Assembly (NCBI GenBank): GCA_030698575.1
Contig: JAUYMQ010000104.1
Coordinates: 1 to 15,258, forward strand
Source: Deltaproteobacteria bacterium
GTDB lineage: Bacteria > JAUYMQ01
Reading direction: 5' to 3'
Length of the DNA stretch: 15,258 nucleotides
Part shown: positions 8,109 to 14,305 of the stretch, piece by piece
Numbering within the stretch: the stretch's first letter is position 1
How the letters are laid out: every line of letters begins with the position of its first letter
The notes under the pieces: model-generated
Seen by the model: only the letters and a program-made list of their open reading frames with translations
What the model was told of the DNA's origin: nothing
The model's database searches: none
Made by a program: the position numbers and the translations under genes

Positions 8109-9323
8109 ATGCTTCGGCCCATGACGTTCGAGGCGCGACTCAAAGACGCTCTCGGTGCCGTTCCCGCGGGCCGCACCCGCAGCATCTCCGAGCTTGCGTC
8201 GACAGCTGGTCGTCCCTGGGCGGCCCGCGAGGCGGGGCGCCTCATTGCCGGGTGGGCGCGCAACCGTTGCACGGCGCTGCCGCTGCACCGCGCCGTCCGA
8301 TCGGGCAGCGGATTGCCATTCGGCGATCGGCAGCAGCGGAAACTCGTGGCGGAAGGCGCGCGGCCGCGGCGGAGCGAGGCTATCGACGATTGGCTCGCGC
8401 GCGCCGGCGCCGACCTGGTCGGCCTCCTTGCCTCGCGCAGCTACTGCCGCCCGGAGTGCGCCCTCGCCGTGCGCGCGCGATCGGAAGCCGTCGAGCCGCT
8501 CACGGACGCGCGCGAGGCGGCCCGGCGTGGCTTCCGCCCATGCGCGCGATGCGCGCCACCTGTCCGGCGCGTTCGCATGCCTGATCCGTTGCGCCCGCCC
8601 GGCCGCCGGCCACACTGCGCCAGCGCCGATCTCCCACTCGAAACGCAGCTCGACCGATGCGGCCACGCGATCATCCCGCGCATCCTCGATGCGCGGGAGT
8701 GCGCCTACTTCGAGCGGGCGGCTGCGCGGCCCTCCAGCCATCGCCGCCGTGTCACTCTCGAGCGCCACGCATTCGGGCGGGGCGAGTACGGTTACGTCGG
8801 CGCGGGCGAGGTTCATCGGCGGATCGAAACGCTTCGCCGCCGGCTCTACTCCGCGCTCTTGCCGGACGCGCGCGCCTGGCTTGCGCGCCTCGGACGCGCA
8901 GACGATCTTCCCGACACCCTTCGATCCTTTGACGCGCGATCGGCGGCGGCCGGGCAGCGTCTCGCCGCATCGACGCTCCTTCAATACGGAGCCGGCGGCT
9001 GGAACGCGCCTCACCGCGATCTGTACGGCCCGGTTATCTTCCCCTTCCAGGTGGTGATCGTTGTCTCGCGCGCCCCCTACCAGGGCGGCTCCTTCGCCGT
9101 CATCGAGGCGCGGGCCGACGGTAAGGATCTCTGGCACCTCGTCCGCCCCCGGCCTGGCGACGCCGTGATCTTTCCCTCCGAGGCCCGACCTGTTCCCAGA
9201 GATGCCGGGGCCGGGCGCACCACGCAGCGCTTCAAGCCGGCCCCGGTTCGCCATGCGCTGCTGCCCATCCGCGCCGGCCGGAGGACGGCCCTGGGCCTGG
9301 TTCTGCACGCGGCGCGGAAATGA
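8109..9323 (+). CDS. Three-domain DNA alkylation-response fusion: ATL + Ada zinc domain + 2OG-Fe(II) dioxygenase
   Basis: 404 residues in three modules. (a) Residues 5-85 resemble the DNA-binding domain of O6-alkylguanine alkyltransferases: LASTAGRPWAAREAG (29-43) carries the helix with the Arg finger (Arg40), and PLHRA (58-62) replaces PCHRV. The methyl-acceptor Cys is therefore Leu59 and the base-flipping Tyr is Ile26, as in non-catalytic alkyltransferase-like proteins. (b) Residues 103-150 match the Ada methyl-phosphotriester domain: Cys113-x3-Cys117-x27-Cys145-x2-Cys148, against C-x3-C-x26-C-x2-C in E. coli Ada. (c) Residues 180-404 are a 2-oxoglutarate/Fe(II) dioxygenase with HRD (His302, Asp304), distal His382 and a likely 2OG-binding Arg391. 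The start may be the ATG at 8109 or 8121; neither has a clear ribosome site. The protein is unusually Arg/Ala-rich. Domain calls are good; the joint function is inferred. Confidence 0.85.
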   Translation: MLRPMTFEARLKDALGAVPAGRTRSISELASTAGRPWAAREAGRLIAGWARNRCTALPLHRAVRSGSGLPFGDRQQRKLVAEGARPRRSEAIDDWLARAGADLVGLLASRSYCRPECALAVRARSEAVEPLTDAREAARRGFRPCARCAPPVRRVRMPDPLRPPGRRPHCASADLPLETQLDRCGHAIIPRILDARECAYFERAAARPSSHRRRVTLERHAFGRGEYGYVGAGEVHRRIETLRRRLYSALLPDARAWLARLGRADDLPDTLRSFDARSAAAGQRLAASTLLQYGAGGWNAPHRDLYGPVIFPFQVVIVVSRAPYQGGSFAVIEARADGKDLWHLVRPRPGDAVIFPSEARPVPRDAGAGRTTQRFKPAPVRHALLPIRAGRRTALGLVLHAARK

Positions 9324-9325
9324 CC

Positions 9326-9348
9326 GCCCGCGGGGAGACGGGCATTTT
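9326..9348 (+). terminator. Possible weak intrinsic terminator after the repair fusion
   Basis: GCCCG (9326-9330) pairs with CGGGC (9339-9343) around an 8-nt loop, followed by ATTTT. It starts 3 nt after the stop at 9323. The stem is only 5 bp and the T-run is short, so termination would be weak. Confidence 0.35.
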
Positions 9349-9359
9349 GGAGACAGGAC

Positions 9360-9388
9360 TTGCCAGTGGGGGCGGAGTTCTCTAAAAT
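9360..9388 (+). promoter_or_regulatory. Sigma70-like promoter for bolA-grxD
   Basis: TTGCCA at 9360-9365 (5 of 6 to the -35 consensus), a 17-nt spacer, then TAAAAT at 9383-9388 (5 of 6 to the -10 consensus). It lies 96 nt before the bolA start and downstream of the fusion gene, so bolA and the glutaredoxin can be transcribed on their own. This is the best promoter match I see in the window. Confidence 0.65.
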
Positions 9389-9483
9389 CCGACTACTTCA
9401 ATCGGGTAATACGATCCGCCCAGAGGGGCCGCCGAGACGGGCGGGCTTCGGGCGGCAGTATCCTGCAAGAGAGGCTCTCACCG

Positions 9484-9729
9484 ATGGATCCGGGCGCCAT
9501 CAAGCAGATCATCGAGGAAGCTATCCCGGAAAGTCAAGCCACCGTGGTCGACACCGGCGGCGGAAACCATTTTGAAGCGGTGATCATCTCAAAGCAGTTC
9601 GAGGGAAAGTCCATGATTGCCCAGCACCGCATGGTCTATGACGCGCTCGGCAAGTCCATCGCCGACGAGACGATTCATGCCATCGCCCTCAAGACCATGA
9701 CCCCGGCACAGTCGGGGAGCGGCGGCTGA
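9484..9729 (+). CDS. bolA: BolA family protein
   Basis: Small cytoplasmic protein of 81 residues with the BolA fold. The core NHFEAVIISKQFEGKSMI (28-45) followed by QHRMVYDALG (47-56) matches the family signature, including His29 and the HRMVY segment. The protein is short and lacks the longer C-terminus of E. coli BolA, more like IbaG/YrbA-type members. BolA proteins form [2Fe-2S]-bridged heterodimers with CGFS monothiol glutaredoxins, and the next gene is exactly such a glutaredoxin, 64 nt downstream. The start ATG at 9484 has GAGAGG about 10 nt upstream. Transcription probably starts from the promoter at 9360-9388. Likely roles are iron-sulfur cluster trafficking or iron sensing. Direct DNA binding is possible but not shown by the sequence. 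Confidence 0.92.
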   Translation: MDPGAIKQIIEEAIPESQATVVDTGGGNHFEAVIISKQFEGKSMIAQHRMVYDALGKSIADETIHAIALKTMTPAQSGSGG

Positions 9730-9793
9730 TTGAAACCGATTCCTGTATCACGGCGGGCGGGCCCCATGCCCGGCGCCGGGAGGGAGAGAGCTG

Positions 9794-10132
9794 ATGTCAG
9801 AAGAAGTTCTTCAGGCGATCAAGAAGGCCGTCGCCGAGCACGACGTGGTGCTGTTCATGAAGGGCACGCCTGATTTCCCCCAGTGCGGTTTCTCGGCCGC
9901 CACTGTCCAGATTCTTCGAGAGACGGGGAACCCCTTCACCTCCATGGACGTCTACTCACATCCCGAGTTCAGGCCCACGCTGAAGGGGTTCTCGAACTGG
10001 CCGACCTTCCCGCAGCTCTACGTGCGCGGTGAGCTGGTCGGCGGCGCGGACATCGTGAAGGAGATGCACGCGCGCGGCGAACTGAAGCCCCTGATCGAAG
10101 GGAAGATTGAAGGGAAGACGGAGGCCGGGTGA
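9794..10132 (+). CDS. grxD: Monothiol glutaredoxin, CGFS type (Grx4)
   Basis: 112-residue Grx4/GrxD protein. Diagnostic features are KGTPDFPQCGFS (23-34) with active Cys31, WPTFPQLYV (69-77, cis-Pro and glutathione contacts) and the GG of LVGGADI (81-87). Such proteins bind a glutathione-ligated [2Fe-2S] cluster and pass it to targets or pair with BolA. The neighbour immediately upstream is bolA, which supports that pairing. The ATG at 9794 follows GGGAGGGAGAG, a strong ribosome site. The C-terminus ends in a short duplicated peptide, IEGKIEGK, encoded by a near-perfect 12-nt direct repeat. A strong terminator follows 30 nt after the stop. Confidence 0.95.
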   Translation: MSEEVLQAIKKAVAEHDVVLFMKGTPDFPQCGFSAATVQILRETGNPFTSMDVYSHPEFRPTLKGFSNWPTFPQLYVRGELVGGADIVKEMHARGELKPLIEGKIEGKTEAG

Positions 10133-10162
10133 GGGTTCCCGGTTCGCTTGTGAAATGAAAGG

Positions 10163-10194
10163 CCCCGGCGCCCAGGCACCGGGGTTCTTCTTTT
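10163..10194 (+). terminator. Intrinsic terminator after the glutaredoxin gene
   Basis: CCCCGG (10163-10168) pairs with CCGGGG (10179-10184). The 10-nt loop contains further complementary GCC/GGC. A U-rich tail TTCTTCTTTT (10185-10194) follows at once. It starts 31 nt after the glutaredoxin stop and ends the bolA-grxD unit. Confidence 0.8.
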
Positions 10195-10256
10195 CAGGAG
10201 ACGGAGCGCGCCTTGCCGCCGCGCCCCGGGAAGTTGTAGGGTGCTCAGGAGGGGCC

Positions 10257-10272
10257 CGCGCGTTCTCGCGCG
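10257..10272 (+). other. Perfect CG hairpin in the leader of the crotonase gene
   Basis: CGCGCG (10257-10262), loop TTCT, CGCGCG (10267-10272). It lies 22 nt before the chosen GTG start and upstream of the GAGGGAGG ribosome site. No T-run follows, so it is not a terminator. It may be only a product of GC-rich sequence, or an mRNA stability element. Confidence 0.35.
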
Positions 10273-10294
10273 AGGCGCAGAGAGGGAGGTTCCG

Positions 10295-11131
10295 GTGGAC
10301 TACCAGCAGATCGTGTACGAGGTGAGCGAGGGGATCGCCACCATCACGCTCAACCGGCCCGGGAAGCTCAACGCATGGACGATGCGCATGGAGGGGGAGT
10401 ACCGCCACGCGATGGCCGAGGCGGAGAAAGATCCCGACGTGCGCGTGATCATCGTGACCGGCGCAGGCCGCGGCTTCTGCGCGGGAGCCGACATGGACAT
10501 GCTCTCCGGGCTGTCGAAGGGCGAGACGCTCGGGCGCGGGGGTGAGGCGGAGGATCTCCCGAAGGCGACGCCCGGCGCGCGCCCGGATGTTCGCGACGAC
10601 TTCCGGATGCTCTACACCTATCCGCCCGCTATCCAGAAGCCGATCATCGGCGCCGTGAACGGCGCCGCCGCCGGCCTCGGCTTCGTGCACACGCTCTACT
10701 GCGACGTGCGCTTCGCCTCGGAGCGGGCGCGCTTCGGAACCGTCTTCGCCCGCCGGGGCCTGATCGCCGAGCACGGCATCTCCTGGATGCTTCCCCGGCT
10801 CGTGGGCGTACAGAACGCCCTGGATTTGCTCTACTCCGGCCGCATGATCGACGCGCAGGAGGCGCTCGCGATGGGGCTCGTGAGCAAGGTGGTGCCTCAC
10901 GACGATCTCATCCCGACGGTGAGGAGCTATGCGACCGATCTCGCGACCCTTAGTTCCCCGCGATCGATCGCCATCATGAAGCGGCAGGTATACGACGCGC
11001 TCTTCCAGGATCTCGCGACGGCGAACACGATTGCGAACGACGAGATGGTGAAGAGCTTCGAGACGCACGATTTCAAGGAGGGCGTGGCAAGCTTCGTTGA
11101 ACGCCGTCCCCCCAAGTTCACGGGCAAGTGA
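10295..11131 (+). CDS. Enoyl-CoA hydratase/isomerase (crotonase) family protein
   Basis: 278 residues from a GTG at 10295. AGGGAGG sits 5 nt upstream, and an in-frame ATG at 10241 would add 18 non-conserved residues. The crotonase fold is clear: LNRPGKLNAWT (19-29), oxyanion-hole segment GRGFCAGADMD (58-68) and NGAAAGLGF (122-130). The position of the catalytic Glu144 of rat hydratase aligns with Phe151 and that of Glu164 with Asp177. Glu159 in RRGLIAEHGISW (154-165) is the obvious alternative acid, a pattern common in diverged family members. The enzyme probably acts on an acyl-CoA, but hydratase, isomerase or another crotonase reaction cannot be separated here. A stretch of about 20 variable residues (75-97) follows the first oxyanion loop. 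It stands alone between two terminator-like hairpins, with no beta-oxidation partners nearby. Confidence 0.88.
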   Translation: MDYQQIVYEVSEGIATITLNRPGKLNAWTMRMEGEYRHAMAEAEKDPDVRVIIVTGAGRGFCAGADMDMLSGLSKGETLGRGGEAEDLPKATPGARPDVRDDFRMLYTYPPAIQKPIIGAVNGAAAGLGFVHTLYCDVRFASERARFGTVFARRGLIAEHGISWMLPRLVGVQNALDLLYSGRMIDAQEALAMGLVSKVVPHDDLIPTVRSYATDLATLSSPRSIAIMKRQVYDALFQDLATANTIANDEMVKSFETHDFKEGVASFVERRPPKFTGK

Positions 11132-11162
11132 GCACCCTTCGCTGGCCATCACTTTCAGACGA

Positions 11163-11184
11163 GGCGGGCCGACGGCCCGCCTTT
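11163..11184 (+). terminator. Possible intrinsic terminator after the crotonase gene
   Basis: GGCGGGCC (11163-11170), loop GAC, GGCCCGCC (11174-11181), then TTT. The 8-bp all-GC stem is strong but the T-run is only three bases. It lies 31 nt after the crotonase stop and just before the ribosome site of the GST gene. It could end the upstream unit or act as an attenuator. Confidence 0.45.
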
Positions 11185-11200
11185 CACTGGGGAGCACGCC

Positions 11201-12115
11201 ATGCCGGAGATCATTCTCCACCAGTACAAGGCCTCACCCTTCTCTGAAAAGATCCGCCGCATCCTGGCCTTCAAGAAAATGCCCTGGCGCTCCGTGGAAG
11301 CCGCCATGATGAATCCCAAGCCGATGCTCACGCCCCTGACAGGCGGCTACCGGCGAATTCCCGTCATGCAGATCGGCGCCGACATCTACTGCGACAGCTC
11401 GCTCATCGCGCGCTCTCTCGAGCGACTCCAGCCCGAGCCGACGATCTTTCCGGACGGGCGCGAGGGGGAGATCACCCTCTTTTCGCTCTGGGCCGACCGG
11501 CATCTCTTTTTCTCGGCGGTTCCCGTGGCCATGATCGCGGCGGCGGACTTCCTTCCGGCGGAGTTCAAGGCCGACCGCGAGGCAATGAGTTCGCAGATGA
11601 ACTTCGAGAAGCTCCGGAAAGCGCTCCCCGGCGCCCGTGATCAACTTCGCGGCTTCTACGACCTGTTCGCGCGCCAGCTCGAGGGGCGTCCCTTCCTGAT
11701 GGGCGAGTCCTTCAGCCTGGCCGACGCGGCGGTTTACACGACGGTATGGTTCCTCCGGAGCATTCCTGAGGCGAAGGCGCTCATCGAGTCGCAGCCGCGG
11801 CTCGGGGAGTGGTTCGAGCGGTGCAAGGGCTTCGGCCGGGGCGAGAAGACCGGGATGGAGGAGGGCGAGGCTCTTGCGATCGCCAGGGAAGCCGCGCCGG
11901 CGACCGCCGCGCAGGCGGACCCGCAGGACCCGAACGGGCTCCGGCCCGGAGACGCCGTCGCCATCATACCCGACGACTACGCCTTCGATCCGGTGAAGGG
12001 AGAGATCGTTTCGCTCTCCATCCACGAAGTTGCCATCCGGCGCGACGATCCCCAGGTGGGCGAGGTAGTGGTGCACTTCCCGCGCATCGGCTTCCGCATC
12101 TCACGGGACGCCTGA
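11201..12115 (+). CDS. Glutathione S-transferase family protein with C-terminal extension
   Basis: 304 residues. The N-terminal thioredoxin-like domain starts with LHQYKASPFSEKIRRIL (6-22), where Ser12 or Ser15 is the likely glutathione-activating residue. It continues with cis-Pro54 in RRIPVMQ and the gamma-glutamyl-binding Asp65-Ser66 in CDSSLIARSLE. The helical domain carries FSLADAAVYTTVWFL (171-185), the usual N-capping motif. After about residue 245 there is a further 55-60 residue beta-rich segment (GLRPGDAVAIIPDDY onward) that ordinary GSTs of about 200-230 residues lack. The ATG at 11201 follows GGGGAG by 7 nt. The ctaG start is 12 nt downstream of the stop, so the two may be cotranscribed. 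The substrate is unknown, and a link to oxidase assembly is only positional. Confidence 0.87.
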   Translation: MPEIILHQYKASPFSEKIRRILAFKKMPWRSVEAAMMNPKPMLTPLTGGYRRIPVMQIGADIYCDSSLIARSLERLQPEPTIFPDGREGEITLFSLWADRHLFFSAVPVAMIAAADFLPAEFKADREAMSSQMNFEKLRKALPGARDQLRGFYDLFARQLEGRPFLMGESFSLADAAVYTTVWFLRSIPEAKALIESQPRLGEWFERCKGFGRGEKTGMEEGEALAIAREAAPATAAQADPQDPNGLRPGDAVAIIPDDYAFDPVKGEIVSLSIHEVAIRRDDPQVGEVVVHFPRIGFRISRDA

Positions 12116-12127
12116 GCGAGGAGATCG

Positions 12128-12946
12128 ATGATCGAGGGCTGGAGCGTTCATCCGAGCATTCCCCTCGGGCTGGGGCTCATCGCCCTGCTCTACGGGATCG
12201 GGGTGGGGCCGCTCAGGCGCCGACTCGACCCGGCTGCCCGGATCGAGCCGCTTCAGATCGTGACCTTTGCGGCCGGCCTGCTGGTCTTCTTCCTCGCGCT
12301 CACCGGGCCCATTCACGATCTGTCCGACAGCTACCTCTTCAGCGCCCACATGGTGCAGCACCTCATCATCACCCTTGTGGCGCCGCCCTTGCTGCTCGCG
12401 GCCACCCCGGAGTGGCTCGCTCGCGGTCTTCTCCGCCCCCCGGCCGTTTACGGGATGGTTCGCTTTCTCACCCGCGCCCCGGTGGCCTATCTCATCTACA
12501 ATTTTGTTCTTGCCCTGTGGCACCTGCCCAGGCTCTACAACTCGACGCTCGTCCTGCTCGAGGTTCACATCCTCGAGCACGTGCTTTTCATCGGCACTGC
12601 GTTTCTCATGTGGATGCCTGTGCTCTCCCCGCTCCCGGAACTGCGGCTTCGGCCGATTGTGCAGGTGCTCTATCTCATCCTTCTGACCTTTCCCATGAAG
12701 GGGATCGGGGCGCTCCTCACGATGTCGGACAGCATCCTCTATCCGGCCTACGCGCTTGCACCTCGCGCCTTCGGTCTGGACGCATTCTCCGATCAGCGAA
12801 TCGGCGGGCTCCTCATGTGGCTGCCGGCGGGGCTGATCCTCTGGGGCGGCGCGGCGATCGTATTTCTCAGCTGGTGGGCCCGAGAGCACCGGAGCGACGA
12901 GATCGCGCGGAACAGGGCAGGCGCCACCCCGGCGGAGCCGGTATGA
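12128..12946 (+). CDS. ctaG: Cytochrome c oxidase assembly protein, caa3_CtaG family
   Basis: 272-residue polytopic inner-membrane protein with roughly seven hydrophobic segments, of the family needed for caa3-type oxidase assembly and copper insertion. Conserved features are HDLSD (63-67), AHMVQHLI (73-80, His74 and His78), LWHLPRLYN (130-138, His132), EVHILEHVLF (145-154, His147 and His151) and SDQRIGGLLMW (221-231). The paired histidines and methionines are plausible copper ligands. The ATG at 12128 has GAGGAG 4 nt upstream. The stop overlaps the Sco start as ATGA. This family is unrelated to the Cox11-type protein also called CtaG. No oxidase subunits are in the window. Confidence 0.92.
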   Translation: MIEGWSVHPSIPLGLGLIALLYGIGVGPLRRRLDPAARIEPLQIVTFAAGLLVFFLALTGPIHDLSDSYLFSAHMVQHLIITLVAPPLLLAATPEWLARGLLRPPAVYGMVRFLTRAPVAYLIYNFVLALWHLPRLYNSTLVLLEVHILEHVLFIGTAFLMWMPVLSPLPELRLRPIVQVLYLILLTFPMKGIGALLTMSDSILYPAYALAPRAFGLDAFSDQRIGGLLMWLPAGLILWGGAAIVFLSWWAREHRSDEIARNRAGATPAEPV

Positions 12947-13782
12947 GATCGATCGGAGCAGCAGTCCTGACGCTGGTGGCCTTCATGCTCGCGGCTTGTG
13001 GCCAGGGGAGCGATCATTACGAGACCGCCGGCAAGGTCGTCTCGGTGAACGAGGCGGACCGCGTGATCAAGGTGGCGCACGAGGACATCCCGGGTTTCAT
13101 GCCCGCCATGACCATGAACTTCGACGTGGCCCCTGGCCTGCCGATTGCGGGCGTTCATCCGGGCGACGAGATTCGTTTCACGATCGAGCGGACTTCAAGG
13201 AGCCTGCGCGTGACCCGGCTCCAGCGTGTGCGCGCCGGCGCCGCCTTCACCGTTGCAGAAGAGGCGGGGCGCAGCGGCTCGGAGGACTCGCCGCTCGATC
13301 CGCGCCCGGCGCCGGAGATCCGGCTCGTCGATCAGGCGGGGCAGCCCTTTTCACTCGAGACCCTTCGCGGCCGCGCTGTGCTCCTGGATTTCATCTTCAC
13401 CAGCTGCACCGGCCCATGCCCCATTCTGACGGGGGCCCATGCCCGGCTTCAGCAGCGCCTTCCGGCGGATCTTCGCGCGCGCGTTCATCTGCTTTCCGTC
13501 ACCGTCGATCCGGCAAACGACACGCCGGAAAAGCTCACGGAGTACGCGCGCTCCCAGGGAGCGGATCTCACCAACTGGACCTTCCTCACCGGCGAAACCG
13601 ATGCGGTGCAGGAGGTCCTTTCGAGCTACCACGTCGGAAGCGTTCGACTGGAGGATGGCAGCCTGAACCACACGGTCGTCACCTACCTGATCGGACCCGA
13701 CGGAAACATTCGGCGTTACTACCTCGGGCTCGAGCACGCTCAGGAAGAGGTGATGACCGATCTGCTCGAGGTGCTCTCATGA
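12943..13782 (+). CDS. CusF-like domain fused to SCO1/SenC copper chaperone, lipoprotein
   Basis: 279 residues. The signal peptide ends in lipobox LAAC (16-19), so the protein should be lipid-anchored on the periplasmic face. Residues 28-95 resemble the CusF/copper-binding domain: GKVVSV, His46, then MPAMTMNF (53-60) with Met56 and Met58. The position of the CusF tryptophan is Met53. Residues 120-279 are a Sco thioredoxin fold with SCTGPC (Cys155, Cys159), VTVDP (186-190), WTFLTG (212-217) and the third copper ligand His243 in NHTVVTYLI. Sco proteins deliver copper to, or reduce, the CuA site of cytochrome oxidase subunit II. The ATG at 12943 overlaps the ctaG stop, and the gene's own stop overlaps the next start. 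The frame is open far upstream (to 11809), but that part is a shadow. Confidence 0.92.
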   Translation: MRSIGAAVLTLVAFMLAACGQGSDHYETAGKVVSVNEADRVIKVAHEDIPGFMPAMTMNFDVAPGLPIAGVHPGDEIRFTIERTSRSLRVTRLQRVRAGAAFTVAEEAGRSGSEDSPLDPRPAPEIRLVDQAGQPFSLETLRGRAVLLDFIFTSCTGPCPILTGAHARLQQRLPADLRARVHLLSVTVDPANDTPEKLTEYARSQGADLTNWTFLTGETDAVQEVLSSYHVGSVRLEDGSLNHTVVTYLIGPDGNIRRYYLGLEHAQEEVMTDLLEVLS

Positions 13783-14195
13783 GGCGTGCCGTTGCGCTCG
13801 GAGGTCTCCTTGCGCTCTTCATCCTTCCGGCCTGCGGCGGCGAATCGATCCGGACCACCGACATCGAGGCGCGTGTCGTCGCCCTGGAGCGGCGGCTCGC
13901 GGAAACGTGCGCCTGTCACCCGCGGAAGATCGAAGGCCTTCCGGTTCAGCAGCGGATACGCGCGGACATCCGGGGGTGGTTGGCGGAGGGGAAGGACGAC
14001 AGAGAGATCCTCTGGCTGGGCTTCACCCGCTACGGGAGTGAGCTACTCGCGGCCGGAATAGAGGACCTGGAGGGTCGGGTTTGGCTTGCCCTATGGATCG
14101 TTACCTTCATCGCCCTCCTGGCTTTCATGCTCCTCGTCGCCAATATGCGTCGCCGCGACCCTCCGCCTGCGGGCCCTCCGGGGATCGACGGCTGA
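13779..14195 (+). CDS. CcmH/NrfF-like membrane lipoprotein with CxC motif
   Basis: 138 residues. The signal peptide has lipobox LPAC (16-19). A short periplasmic domain runs to about residue 100, a membrane segment spans 101-122 (WLALWIVTFIALLAFMLLVA) and a short basic cytoplasmic tail follows. Residues 40-95 resemble CcmH, the thiol oxidoreductase of cytochrome c maturation: QQRIRADIRGWLAEGK (57-72), EILWLGFTRYGSELLA (76-91). The redox motif LRCxxC of CcmH is replaced by ETCACH (42-47), with Cys44, Cys46 and His47. It is ATGA-coupled to the Sco gene, third in the ctaG-sco set. It may reduce Sco or the CuA cysteines, or handle copper; this is inference. No other ccm genes are nearby. An anchor at both the lipidated N-terminus and the C-terminal helix is unusual. 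Confidence 0.75.
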   Translation: MRRAVALGGLLALFILPACGGESIRTTDIEARVVALERRLAETCACHPRKIEGLPVQQRIRADIRGWLAEGKDDREILWLGFTRYGSELLAAGIEDLEGRVWLALWIVTFIALLAFMLLVANMRRRDPPPAGPPGIDG

Positions 14196-14305
14196 GCGTT
14201 GATGCACCCCGCCGGAGCCGTCGTCGCGGCGGCTTGATCTGCCACTCCCGGTCGGCTAACTTCTGCGTATTCTCAATAACCATGTAAAGAGAGAGGAGTC
14301 CGCCC

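Noticed and set aside
8019-9308. A 429-codon open frame on the minus strand opposite the repair fusion
   Set aside because: The protein has no recognisable motif and is low-complexity, rich in Arg, Gly and Ala. The plus strand encodes well-defined domains over the same span. Such antisense frames are expected at this GC content.
9956-12889. Minus-strand frames at 9956-11221, 11234-12076 and 12101-12889
   Set aside because: They are antisense to the glutaredoxin, crotonase, GST and CtaG genes, show no motifs and have charged low-complexity composition.
11809-12942. Open frame extending the Sco protein upstream by 378 codons
   Set aside because: It overlaps the GST and ctaG genes in another frame and has no domain. 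The ATG at 12943 gives a clean lipoprotein signal peptide and an ATGA overlap with ctaG.
14209-14232. CCGCCG/CGGCGG hairpin after the CcmH-like gene, considered as a terminator
   Set aside because: The loop is 12 nt and no T-run follows, so intrinsic termination is not supported.
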